The translations under genes and the position numbers were made by a program. The notes under the pieces were generated by a model, which saw only the letters and a program-made list of their open reading frames with translations, had not been told where the DNA came from and ran no database searches. From Sulfuricurvum sp. (GTDB lineage: Bacteria > Campylobacterota > Campylobacteria > Campylobacterales > Sulfurimonadaceae), in the NCBI GenBank assembly GCA_030692765.1, contig JAUYUB010000021.1, positions 21,744 to 85,743 of the forward strand: 64,000 nt of DNA, read 5' to 3'. This document shows positions 46,682-55,584 of this stretch, in pieces; within the stretch, counting starts at the first letter, position 1, and every line of letters starts with the position of its first letter.

Positions 46682-47884
46682 GTGTATCTTTTCACCAGTG
46701 AAGTCGTCAGCCCAGGCCATCCCGACAAATGTGCCGATATCATTGCGGACAGCATCGTCGATCGTCTCATCATCGGGGATCCAAAAAGCCGCGTTGCCAG
46801 TGAAGTATTTGTTGCCGGTAAACATGTCATCATCGGTGGAGAAGTAACCTCGGCAACTGAACTTAGTGTTGACGGCTACAAACAAATTGTCATCGATGCA
46901 CTTAAAAAGATTGGCTACGATGGTAATCCCAACTTTACTCGTGAAGAGTGTCTTCATCCCGATGACGTAGAGGTACAAGTCCTCCTAAATCGTCAAAGCC
47001 CTGACATCAATCAAGGTGTTGACCAAGAAGACGGTGAAACCGGTGCTGGTGATCAGGGGATCATGTTCGGCTATGCAGACTGCGAAACCGCCAACTATAT
47101 GCCAAGTGCTATTACCTATGCCCGTATGCTTATGGAAAAGGTCTACCATTACGCCCTAGCCCATCCTCATAAACTCGGTGTTGATATCAAGACACAAGTT
47201 ACTATGGATTATGGAGTCAAAGACAATTTTGAAAACTGCAATCCACAGCACATTCACACAATCGTTGTCTCTGCGCCATGTGTCCATACGATGAATATCG
47301 ACCAAGTTCGTGAACTGATCATGGAGCTTATCCTTGATACAGGTCTTCCGACACAACTCTTTGATCCAAAAACCTGTATCATTCACATCAATCCTACTGG
47401 AAAATACGTTTCTCACTCAAGCCTCCATGATAGTGGGCTTACGGGGCGCAAACTCATCGTAGACACTTTCGGCGGATATTCCCCTATCGGTGGCGGTGCC
47501 CAAAGCTCCAAAGACTACACCAAAGTTGACCGCTCTGGATTGTATGCAGCCCGCTGGATTGCCAAACATATTGTAGCGGCAGAGCTGGCAAAGAAATGTG
47601 TCATACAAATCTCTTATGCTATCGGTGTGGCTAAACCCACTTCGGTTGCTGTCGATACCTATGGTACATCCATTGAGGGGCTCAATGACGATATCCTCTC
47701 ACAATTTGTGATGGACAACTTTTCTTTAACACCTAATTGGATCACCCGCAAGTTTGATCTTGACCATCCGAGCGAAGAAACATTTTTATATGCTGATGTT
47801 GCCAGTCGCGGGCAAGTAGGACAGAGTGATTACCCTTGGGAAAAGCTGGATGAATTGAAAAAGTTTGAAAGGCTTAAAAATTGA
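46682..47884 (+). CDS. metK: S-adenosylmethionine synthetase
   Basis: MetK makes SAM from methionine and ATP. The 400 residues show TSEVVSPGHPDKCADIIADSIVD at the start, the GAGDQGIMFGYA hexapeptide region and GGGAQSSKDYTKVDRSGLYAARW. The start is GTG 46682 with CAGGAAA upstream. The stop TGA overlaps the TTG start of legB, so metK and the legionaminic acid genes are probably on one transcript. With luxS in the window, two parts of the activated methyl cycle are present. Confidence 0.97.
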   Translation: MYLFTSEVVSPGHPDKCADIIADSIVDRLIIGDPKSRVASEVFVAGKHVIIGGEVTSATELSVDGYKQIVIDALKKIGYDGNPNFTREECLHPDDVEVQVLLNRQSPDINQGVDQEDGETGAGDQGIMFGYADCETANYMPSAITYARMLMEKVYHYALAHPHKLGVDIKTQVTMDYGVKDNFENCNPQHIHTIVVSAPCVHTMNIDQVRELIMELILDTGLPTQLFDPKTCIIHINPTGKYVSHSSLHDSGLTGRKLIVDTFGGYSPIGGGAQSSKDYTKVDRSGLYAARWIAKHIVAAELAKKCVIQISYAIGVAKPTSVAVDTYGTSIEGLNDDILSQFVMDNFSLTPNWITRKFDLDHPSEETFLYADVASRGQVGQSDYPWEKLDELKKFERLKN

Positions 47885-49068
47885 ATATCCTCTCATTGAT
47901 AGGCCGGGAAAAAGAACTGTTTTCTGATGATATCAACGCTTGCGAACTTCAACTCTCCCAAATTGTCTCTTCATCCTCCTTCCTTGTAATTGGAGGAGCA
48001 GGATCAATCGGACAGGCCGTCACCAAAGAGATCTTTAAACGAAATCCAAAAAAACTTCACGTCGTCGACATCAGCGAAAACAACATGGTCGAGCTGGTCC
48101 GAGATATTCGCAGTTCATTCGGATACATTGACGGTGATTTTCAAACTTTTGCACTCGATATTGGCTCTGTAGAGTATGATGCATTTATCAAGGCAGATGG
48201 AAAATACAATTATGTTTTGAACCTTTCAGCATTGAAACATGTACGAAGCGAAAAAGACCCTTTTACGCTTATGCGGATGATTGAAACTAATATTTTCAAC
48301 ACCGACAAAACTTTGCAGCAATCGATTCGAAAAGGGACGAAAAAATATTTTTGTGTCTCCACGGACAAAGCGGCTAATCCGGTTAATATGATGGGAGCCA
48401 GCAAGCGTATCATGGAGATGTTTGTGATGCGACGCTCAAAGCAAATAGACGTCTCTATGGCACGATTTGCTAATGTCGCTTTTAGTGACGGTTCTCTTTT
48501 GCATGGGTTCAACCAAAGATTAGAAAAAAAGCAGCCCATAGTAGCTCCGAACGATATTAAAAGATACTTTGTAACTCCGCAAGAATCAGGTGAACTTTGT
48601 TTGATGTCTTGTATCTTCGGAGAAAATCGTGATATCTTTTTTCCAAAACTTAGTGAAAATCTGCATCTGATTACTTTTGCAGACATAGCCATAAAGTACC
48701 TCAAAAAAAAGGGTTATGAACCATACCTGTGCAAAGACGAGGATGAAGCTAGAGACTTGGCAAAAACTTTACCAAGTCAAGGGAAATGGCCGTGTCTTTT
48801 TACTTCCAGCGATACGACGGGTGAAAAAGACTTTGAAGAGTTTTTTACCGATGCCGAAACACTAGATATGGATAGATTTGAGAATCTTGGCGTGATCAAA
48901 AACGAAGCACACTTTGACGAAGAAAAATTAAACAACTTTGAAAAAACAATGAAAACGTTTAAAAGTAAATTGTCATGGACAAAAGATGATATTGTCAAAG
49001 AGTTTTTTAAAATGATCCCCGATTTCGGTCACAAAGAAACCGGTAAATACCTTGATGGGAAAATGTAA
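47881..49068 (+). CDS. legB: Nucleotide-sugar 4,6-dehydratase, LegB role (extended SDR)
   Basis: Predicted first step of legionaminic acid synthesis: NDP-GlcNAc to the 4-keto-6-deoxy sugar. The NAD site is VIGGAGSIGQAV (about 37-48). The active-site stretch STDKAANPVNMMGASKRIME has Met where most dehydratases have Tyr, as in the FlaA1/PseB/CapD branch. At 395 residues it is longer than usual LegB (about 320-330), with a C-terminal extension from about residue 270. TTG start at 47881 overlaps the metK stop. The role rests on its place before legC. Confidence 0.8.
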   Translation: MNILSLIGREKELFSDDINACELQLSQIVSSSSFLVIGGAGSIGQAVTKEIFKRNPKKLHVVDISENNMVELVRDIRSSFGYIDGDFQTFALDIGSVEYDAFIKADGKYNYVLNLSALKHVRSEKDPFTLMRMIETNIFNTDKTLQQSIRKGTKKYFCVSTDKAANPVNMMGASKRIMEMFVMRRSKQIDVSMARFANVAFSDGSLLHGFNQRLEKKQPIVAPNDIKRYFVTPQESGELCLMSCIFGENRDIFFPKLSENLHLITFADIAIKYLKKKGYEPYLCKDEDEARDLAKTLPSQGKWPCLFTSSDTTGEKDFEEFFTDAETLDMDRFENLGVIKNEAHFDEEKLNNFEKTMKTFKSKLSWTKDDIVKEFFKMIPDFGHKETGKYLDGKM

Positions 49069-49069
49069 T

Positions 49070-50209
49070 ATGCAAGCTATTGTCGATTTTATCAAGCAAA
49101 CATTTAACACACAAGAATTTATACCGCTGCATGAACCACGATTTATTGGTAATGAAAAAAAATATCTCAACGATTGCATCGACTCGACATTTGTTTCGAG
49201 CGTTGGAAAATATGTAGATACCTTTGAAAAAGAGTTTGCAAAAACGGTTGGCAGTAAATATGCTATAGCTACCGTAAACGGTACAGCGGCTCTTCATATC
49301 TCTCTAATCCTGGCTGGGGTCAAACGAGATGACGAAGTGATTACTCAGCCGCTTACTTTTATTGCTACGTGCAATGCCATCAGCTATATTGGTGCAAAGC
49401 CTATTTTTGTCGATGTCGATTTAGATACTATGGGTTTGTCTCCAAAATCTTTGGAAGCGTTTTTAAGTGCAAATTGTGAAATAGCAAAGAGTACATGTAG
49501 AAATAAAACTACTGATAAAATCATCAAAGCGTGTGTACCGATGCATACGTTCGGGCACCCGTGTAGAATAGATGAACTTAAAAGAATTTGTGATGAATGG
49601 CATATCGCCCTGGTCGAAGATGCAGCCGAATCACTTGGAAGCTACTATAAGAACAAACACACTGGTACTTTTGGCAAAGTAGGTGCATTTAGTTTTAATG
49701 GCAACAAGATCATCACCTCTGGCGGCGGTGGAGTGATAGTGACAGATGACGAAGCCCTGGCCAAGAGAGCGAAGCACCTCACAACAACAGCAAAAATTCC
49801 TCACCCCTATGAGTATGTCCATGATGAGATAGGGTACAACTACAGGCTGCCAAACATCAACGCCGCTCTTTTGGTGGCGCAACTGGAACAACTTAAAAAG
49901 TTCCTAGTGAGCAAAAGAGCCTTGGCAGAAGAATATGAGACATTTTTCTCGGCATCTGAAAATGCGCAGTTCATCAAAGAACCGCAAGAGAGTAATTCAA
50001 ACTACTGGCTTCAAGCCGTACTTCTTAAAGACAAAGACAACAGAAATGAGTTCTTGAAGTTTACCAATGCAAACGGCGTGATGACACGACCTATCTGGCG
50101 ACTGATGAACGAGCTTCAGATGTTTCAAGACTGCCAATGCACGAGCTTGGACAATGCCAAATATCTTGAAGAGAGAGTGGTAAATATCCCTAGCAGTGTG
50201 AGAACATAA
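49070..50209 (+). CDS. legC: LegC-type PLP aminotransferase
   Basis: This 379-residue DegT/DnrJ/EryC1 enzyme should aminate C4 of the 4-keto-6-deoxy sugar. The cofactor lysine is in FSFNGNKIITSGGGG. LVEDAAESLGSYYKNKHTGTFG, PMHTFGHPC and EIGYNYRLPNINAAL are typical of the LegC/PseC group. The start is ATG 49070, one base after the legB stop, rather than ATG 49052 inside legB. It shares one base with the next start (TAATG). Confidence 0.88.
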   Translation: MQAIVDFIKQTFNTQEFIPLHEPRFIGNEKKYLNDCIDSTFVSSVGKYVDTFEKEFAKTVGSKYAIATVNGTAALHISLILAGVKRDDEVITQPLTFIATCNAISYIGAKPIFVDVDLDTMGLSPKSLEAFLSANCEIAKSTCRNKTTDKIIKACVPMHTFGHPCRIDELKRICDEWHIALVEDAAESLGSYYKNKHTGTFGKVGAFSFNGNKIITSGGGGVIVTDDEALAKRAKHLTTTAKIPHPYEYVHDEIGYNYRLPNINAALLVAQLEQLKKFLVSKRALAEEYETFFSASENAQFIKEPQESNSNYWLQAVLLKDKDNRNEFLKFTNANGVMTRPIWRLMNELQMFQDCQCTSLDNAKYLEERVVNIPSSVRT

Positions 50210-50781
50210 TGGAAGAGATCCTTTTAATCGGCGGTGGCGGGCATTGCAAATCGGTCATCGATGTGATCGAGCAACAAGCAAAATATCACATTGCCGGGAT
50301 AGTTGATAAAAAAGAACTCATAGGCACTGAAGTTCTAGGATATAAAATCATCGGAAGCGATGATGACTTGCCAAGTCTACAAAAACAATTTCCATATGCC
50401 ATAATAACAATAGGGCAAATCAAGTCTAACGCTGTAAGAGTAAATCTTTTTGAAACCTTAAAAAAGCTTGGTTTTAACATGCCGGTTATTATCTCCCCAC
50501 TTGCTTATGTTTCACGCCACGCATCAGTCGATGAAGGAACAGTAGTTATGCACGGAGCGATTGTTAATCCACATGCGAAAATAGGCAAAAATTGTATAAT
50601 TAATTCAAAAACTTTGATAGAGCATGATGCTATAGTGGAAGACAACTCTCATATCTCTACGGGTGCTATAGTAAATGGTGGTGTAGTAGTAAAAGCAAAT
50701 ACATTTTTTGGAAGCAATGCCACATCGAAAGAGTACATAACAATAAACGGATTTATAAAAGCGGGGAGTGTCGCGAAATGA
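50209..50781 (+). CDS. legH: PglD-like sugar N-acetyltransferase, LegH role
   Basis: This 190-residue protein has a Rossmann-like start (ILLIGGGGHCKSVIDVIEQ) and a left-handed beta-helix of hexapeptide repeats (about 95-185) with HASVDEGTVVMHGAIVNPHAKIG. These enzymes acetylate the amino group made by the preceding aminotransferase, giving the 2,4-diacetamido-6-deoxy sugar. Overlaps legI by ATGA. The catalytic histidine is probably H125 or near in the VMHGAIVNPHA stretch. Confidence 0.86.
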   Translation: MEEILLIGGGGHCKSVIDVIEQQAKYHIAGIVDKKELIGTEVLGYKIIGSDDDLPSLQKQFPYAIITIGQIKSNAVRVNLFETLKKLGFNMPVIISPLAYVSRHASVDEGTVVMHGAIVNPHAKIGKNCIINSKTLIEHDAIVEDNSHISTGAIVNGGVVVKANTFFGSNATSKEYITINGFIKAGSVAK

Positions 50782-51776
50782 AAAAAGTATTCATCATAGC
50801 AGAAGCAGGCGTGAACCATAACGGCTCCATAGAGCTGGCAAAAAAGCTTATTGATACAGCAGTTGACGCTGGAGCAGATGCGGTGAAGTTTCAAACATTC
50901 AAAGCTGAAAAACTAGTTAGTAAAAATGCAAAAAAAGCGGACTATCAAAAGCAAACAACTGACAGCAGTGAATCCCAATTTGACATGCTAAAAAAGCTTG
51001 AGCTTGATGCAGCGACTCATCATGAGCTCATAGCGTACTGCAATGAAAAAAAGATCATGTTTCTTTCAACCCCGTTTGATCATGACAGCATAGAACTTCT
51101 GCATGACTTAGGCCTTGAGATATTTAAAATCCCCAGCGGTGAGATAACAAACTTGCCCTACCTTAGACACATAGGCAAACTGGGCAAACAGGTCATACTC
51201 TCGACCGGTATGGCAGACATGGGCGAGATAGAAGATGCTTTGGATGTTTTGACAGAGGCGGGAACAAAAAAAGAGAACATTACCGTTTTGCACGCAAACA
51301 CCATGTACCCGACTCCGATGGAAGATGTAAATCTAAGGGCGATGAGTACAATAGGAAATACGTTTGATGTGGCGTATGGCTACAGCGATCACACTCTTGG
51401 CATAGAGGTAGACATCGCGGCCGTTGCCATGGGAGCATGCTGCATAGAAAAACATTTCACATTGGACAAAACCATGGAAGGGCCTGACCACAAAGCAAGT
51501 CTTGAACCGGATGAACTAAAAGCAATGGTCAAAGCCATCAGAAACATAGAGCTTGTACTGGGAAGCAATGTCAAAAAACCCAGCAAGAGTGAAAAACCGA
51601 ACATCCAAATCGCCCGAAAATCAATCGTTGCGAAAACAGTCATTAAAAAAGGCGAGGTCTTAAGTAAAGACAAACTTGCCGTAAAAAGGCCCGGGAATGG
51701 GATAAGCCCCATGAGGTGGGATGAGATAGTTGGAGCCATTGCTTCAAAAGATTATCAAGCGGATGAGTTGATATGA
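50778..51776 (+). CDS. legI: Legionaminic acid synthase (NeuB family)
   Basis: LegI condenses 2,4-diacetamido-2,4,6-trideoxymannose with phosphoenolpyruvate. The 332 residues have the NeuB barrel (IIAEAGVNHNGSIELAKKLIDTA, FKIPSGEITNLPYLR, VAYGYSDHTLGIE, EKHFTLDKTMEGPDHKASLEP) and a C-terminal SAF antifreeze-like domain (VAKTVIKKGEVLSKDKLAVKRP). The details match Campylobacter LegI/NeuB2 better than sialic or pseudaminic acid synthases, as recalled. Overlaps both neighbours by 4 bp. Confidence 0.93.
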   Translation: MKKVFIIAEAGVNHNGSIELAKKLIDTAVDAGADAVKFQTFKAEKLVSKNAKKADYQKQTTDSSESQFDMLKKLELDAATHHELIAYCNEKKIMFLSTPFDHDSIELLHDLGLEIFKIPSGEITNLPYLRHIGKLGKQVILSTGMADMGEIEDALDVLTEAGTKKENITVLHANTMYPTPMEDVNLRAMSTIGNTFDVAYGYSDHTLGIEVDIAAVAMGACCIEKHFTLDKTMEGPDHKASLEPDELKAMVKAIRNIELVLGSNVKKPSKSEKPNIQIARKSIVAKTVIKKGEVLSKDKLAVKRPGNGISPMRWDEIVGAIASKDYQADELI

Positions 51777-52936
51777 AAAAAATTTGTGTCATCACTGGAA
51801 CACGTGCAGAATATGGGCTACTATTTTGGCTGATGAAAGAAATCGAAGCCGATCCAGCACTGGAACTGCAAATTATCGTAACCGGAATGCATCTTAGCCC
51901 TGAGTTTGGTTTAACGTATAAAGAGATTGAAAAAGATTTTGAAATAGCCAAAAAAATAGAGATGCTTTTATCCTCTGATACATCAATTGGTATCTCCAAA
52001 TCGATGGGATTGGCTCAAATCTCATTTGCAGAAGCCTATGAAGAATTAAGACCTGATATCGTAGTTGTACTTGGTGATAGATATGAGATATTTAGCGCCG
52101 TGAGTGCCGCTATGATAGCCCGGATCCCGATCGCGCACCTTCATGGAGGGGAAACGACAGAAGGGGCATTTGACGAATCGATACGCCACAGTATTACTAA
52201 AATGAGCCATTTACATTTTACCGCTGCCGATGAATACCGCAATAGAGTTATTCAGTTAGGTGAGCACCCTGATCGTGTTTACAATGTAGGCGGGTTGGGG
52301 ATAGAAAATATCAAGCGCCTCAAACTTCTTTCAAAAGATGCGCTTGAAGCATCGATTGATTTTAAACTCCATAAGAAAAATTTACTCGTTACTTTTCATC
52401 CAGTAACACTTGAAAAGTCAACTGCAAGCGAGCAATTTCAAGAGATCTTAGATATGCTTGATACACTTGAAAATACGAATATAATTTTTACAAAAGCCAA
52501 CAGCGATACAGATGGCCGAATAATAAATACTATGATTGATGAACATGTCTCTAAAAACTCTCATAAATCAGTTTGCTTTACCTCTTTGGGACAGTTGCGA
52601 TATTTGAGTGCATTACAGTTTGTTGATGCAATGGTAGGAAATAGTTCTAGTGGTATTACGGAAGCACCGAGTTTTAACATAGGAACGATTAATATCGGAG
52701 ATCGACAAAAAGGACGCCTTAAAGCCTCCAGTATTATCGATTGCGAACCGAATAAAAGAAGTATTGCCCAAGCATTTGAATCCTTATATTCAAATGCATT
52801 TCAAGAGAGCTTGAAGCATACCACAAATCCTTATGGCGATGGTATGGCGAGCAAGCAGATTATTGAAATAATAAAAAAAGCTGACTTGTCAAACATTTTG
52901 AAAAAAACTTTTTATGACATAGGAAAGATTTTATGA
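51773..52936 (+). CDS. legG: Hydrolysing NDP-sugar 2-epimerase, LegG (NeuC family)
   Basis: LegG removes the nucleotide and inverts C2 to release the mannose-form substrate of LegI. The 387 residues begin KKICVITGTRAEYGLLFWLM, with VVLGDRYEIFSA, IAHLHGGETTEGAFDESIRHSITKMSHLHF and NSSSGITEAPSFNIGTINIGDRQKGR, all typical of the NeuC/LegG group. Gene order legI-legG is that of Campylobacter neuB2-neuC2. Confidence 0.93.
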   Translation: MKKICVITGTRAEYGLLFWLMKEIEADPALELQIIVTGMHLSPEFGLTYKEIEKDFEIAKKIEMLLSSDTSIGISKSMGLAQISFAEAYEELRPDIVVVLGDRYEIFSAVSAAMIARIPIAHLHGGETTEGAFDESIRHSITKMSHLHFTAADEYRNRVIQLGEHPDRVYNVGGLGIENIKRLKLLSKDALEASIDFKLHKKNLLVTFHPVTLEKSTASEQFQEILDMLDTLENTNIIFTKANSDTDGRIINTMIDEHVSKNSHKSVCFTSLGQLRYLSALQFVDAMVGNSSSGITEAPSFNIGTINIGDRQKGRLKASSIIDCEPNKRSIAQAFESLYSNAFQESLKHTTNPYGDGMASKQIIEIIKKADLSNILKKTFYDIGKIL

Positions 52937-53982
52937 AATCAGTAGAAAATATAAAACTTACTTCCTCGTCAACTATACGAGAAGCTCTTAAAATTATCGA
53001 TAGCGGAGCAATGCAAATAGCTATCGTTATTGATGAATATAATCGCTTGGTCGGTACTCTCACTGATGGTGATATCCGTAGAGGGTTATTGAATAGTCTT
53101 GGCTTGGATGATACTATTGAAAGTATCATTTTTAGAACACCAACAATAGCGATGTTGAGCGAAACCAAAGAAGATATTCTCAAAAAAGCGCTTGATAAAA
53201 AGCTTCATCAAATTCCCATTATTGATGACGAATATCGTGTGATTGGAATACAAGAGATTAATGATCTTATCAAACCCGCAACCAAGCCCAACATAGTGGT
53301 ACTTATGGTCGGAGGATTAGGGAGCCGTCTTCGACCTTTGACAGAAGAAATCCCTAAACCGATGCTCAAAGTAGGCAATAAGCCTATACTGCAAACTATC
53401 GTCGAAAAATTCGCCGAATACGGGTTTAGAGAAGTCATTATGTGTGTCAACTATAAATCTCACATTATCCAAGACTATTTCGGAGACGGAAGTACATTTG
53501 GGATTACCATATCTTATATCTTTGAAGAAGATCGCATGGGAACGGCAGGGGCGTTAAGCTTGCTCAAAACCCTCCCAAACGATCCTTTTTTCGTCATGAA
53601 TGGCGATTTATTAACCAATGTCAATTTTGAACACCTTCGTAATTATCATATGAGCCAAAATGCGATGGCAACCATGTGTGTCCGTGAATACGATTTTCAA
53701 GTCCCATATGGGGTTGTCCACATGGAAGGAAATACTATACTTTCTATCCAAGAAAAACCGCTTCACAAGTTTTACGTTAGTGCCGGAATCTACATGCTCA
53801 ATCCCGAAGTAATCCAACATATTCCGCTTGAGCAATTTTATGATATGCCTACCCTGTTTGAAACCCTTATCCAACAGCAGCAAAAAGCAATCTCTTTCCC
53901 TATACGGGAATATTGGCTTGATATCGGTCAGATGGAAGAGTATGAGCGGGCAAACAACGAATACGCAGGTGTGTTTCAGTGA
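52933..53982 (+). CDS. ptmE: PtmE-like sugar-1-phosphate nucleotidyltransferase with CBS pair
   Basis: The 349 residues hold two CBS domains (about 1-118) and a nucleotidyltransferase domain with VVLMVGGLGSRLRPLTEEIPKPML. In Campylobacter jejuni PtmE makes GDP-glucosamine for the GDP-based legionaminic acid path. The same order (legG-ptmE-ptmF-legF-ptmA) is seen here, so a GDP-sugar start is likely. The CBS pair may regulate it by adenine nucleotides. Confidence 0.87.
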   Translation: MKSVENIKLTSSSTIREALKIIDSGAMQIAIVIDEYNRLVGTLTDGDIRRGLLNSLGLDDTIESIIFRTPTIAMLSETKEDILKKALDKKLHQIPIIDDEYRVIGIQEINDLIKPATKPNIVVLMVGGLGSRLRPLTEEIPKPMLKVGNKPILQTIVEKFAEYGFREVIMCVNYKSHIIQDYFGDGSTFGITISYIFEEDRMGTAGALSLLKTLPNDPFFVMNGDLLTNVNFEHLRNYHMSQNAMATMCVREYDFQVPYGVVHMEGNTILSIQEKPLHKFYVSAGIYMLNPEVIQHIPLEQFYDMPTLFETLIQQQQKAISFPIREYWLDIGQMEEYERANNEYAGVFQ

Positions 53983-54890
53983 AGGCACTCATCATTGGAT
54001 ACGGTTCGATCGGGCAGCGTCATCATGATGTCCTCTCATCGATGAAAACTTTTGAAGCGATCCATATCGTGACATCACAAATACTCGATGATATTACCAC
54101 ATTTAAAACCTTGGAAGATATTACGAATATTGACACGTACGATTATTTTGTGATCGCTTCTGAAACTTATAAACACTTTGATCAACTTATCTATCTTGAC
54201 CGACATGTCAATCAAAAAATCATATTATGCGAAAAACCTCTCTTTGATCGATATCAAGAGATCACAATCGAAAACAACCATGTCTATATCGGCTATGTTT
54301 TACGTTTTCACCCGATTTTTACCTCTATCCGAACTCTTCTAAACGAAGATACCCCTATCTCAGTATCGATCAAAACAGGTTCCTATCTCCCCACATGGAG
54401 ACCGCAGAGAGATTATCGCACTCTCTACAGTGCTTTCAGCGAACAAGGGGGTGGCGTATTGCTCGATTTGAGTCACGAAATCGACTATACCCAATGGCTA
54501 TTCGGTCCACTAAGACTCTTGAGCTCCTACCAAGGCAAAATTTCAGATTTAGAAATTGACTCGGATGATATCACCGTTATTACCGCTCAAAATGATCACA
54601 AAACACTAATAACCCTCTCTTTAGATTATATCTCAAAAATCCCGATGCGGGAAATGAGTATTCATACGAACAACCAAAGTATACATGCTGACATGATCAA
54701 CAATAGTCTAAAAATCGGCACCAAAGAGGGAGAGGTTCAAACCATCGCGTTAGAGCCGTTTGAACGTAATGATCTCTTTATCAAAATGCACCGCTCTGCG
54801 TTAGGGGACAAAGAAAACCTATGCACACTCCACGAAGGATTAAAGGTCATGGAAACCATCTCATATGTTCAGGAACACAATCATGGCTAA
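53979..54890 (+). CDS. ptmF: PtmF-like Gfo/Idh/MocA-family oxidoreductase
   Basis: This 303-residue NAD(P)-binding protein has the Rossmann start KALIIGYGSIGQRHHDVL and the family's EKP (ILCEKPLFD). The C-terminal sheet domain has HRSALGDKENLCTLHEGLKVM at the end. GTG start overlaps ptmE as GTGA. In Campylobacter, PtmF with PtmA is thought to help supply the amino sugar precursor; the exact reaction is uncertain. Confidence 0.83.
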   Translation: MKALIIGYGSIGQRHHDVLSSMKTFEAIHIVTSQILDDITTFKTLEDITNIDTYDYFVIASETYKHFDQLIYLDRHVNQKIILCEKPLFDRYQEITIENNHVYIGYVLRFHPIFTSIRTLLNEDTPISVSIKTGSYLPTWRPQRDYRTLYSAFSEQGGGVLLDLSHEIDYTQWLFGPLRLLSSYQGKISDLEIDSDDITVITAQNDHKTLITLSLDYISKIPMREMSIHTNNQSIHADMINNSLKIGTKEGEVQTIALEPFERNDLFIKMHRSALGDKENLCTLHEGLKVMETISYVQEHNHG

Positions 54891-55584
54891 AATTCTATGT
54901 ACTATATGCGCACGCGGGGGTTCAAAAGGGGTTAAAAATAAAAATATCAAACTCCTCAACAGCAAACCTCTCATCGCCTATACCATCGAGCAGGCAAAGC
55001 AATCAGGACTGTTTGAGCATATCGTCATTAGCACCGACTCTGATCTCATAGCAGCCACTGCTCAAGAATACGGCGCCGAAGTCTTTTTCAAACGCTCTCC
55101 TGAAATGGCTTCCGATACCGCTGGAAAATTAGAGGTAATCCGCGATGCTTTTATCCGATCCGAAGAGCATTATCAGTGCACGTTTGATACTTTGATCGAT
55201 CTGGACGCTACCGCACCGCTTCGAAGTGTTCAAGATATTACGGATTCATACGCACAATTCCTACGAGACGATAACGACAATCTCATCACCGCTATGCCAT
55301 CGCGTCGAAGCCCCTATTTTAATCTGATAGAGATGGATAACTCAGGAAAAGTAGCATTATCAAAAAAACTGGAGAGTAGTGTCCTACGACGACAAGATGC
55401 ACCGAAAAGCTATGATATGAACGCATCGATTTACATATGGAAACGGGATATAATTTTGAATGAAAGCTCTCTTTTTCTCGAAAAAACAGGATTATATGTC
55501 ATGCCCGAAGAGAGATCGATCGATATTGATACCCAGCTCGATTTTGAATTTGTGGAATTTTTGATGAGGAAGGATCATGATTAA
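54883..55584 (+). CDS. legF: CMP-legionaminic acid synthetase
   Basis: LegF (PtmB in Campylobacter) activates legionaminic acid with CTP. The 233 residues begin MAKILCTICARGGSKGVKNK, the CTP-binding signature, with LIDLDATAPLRSVQDI and RRQDAPKSYDMNASIYIW and SIDIDTQLDFEFVE near the end, as in NeuA-type enzymes. ATG 54883 is chosen with AGGA eight bases upstream; the frame opens at 54865. It overlaps ptmF and ptmA by 8 bp each. Confidence 0.92.
   Translation: MAKILCTICARGGSKGVKNKNIKLLNSKPLIAYTIEQAKQSGLFEHIVISTDSDLIAATAQEYGAEVFFKRSPEMASDTAGKLEVIRDAFIRSEEHYQCTFDTLIDLDATAPLRSVQDITDSYAQFLRDDNDNLITAMPSRRSPYFNLIEMDNSGKVALSKKLESSVLRRQDAPKSYDMNASIYIWKRDIILNESSLFLEKTGLYVMPEERSIDIDTQLDFEFVEFLMRKDHD

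Noticed and set aside
50778..51776. Calling the NeuB-family gene a sialic acid or pseudaminic acid synthase
   Set aside because: The neighbours legB, legC, legH and legG-ptmE-ptmF-legF-ptmA match the legionaminic path. No NanE, PseG or PseH-like gene is seen.
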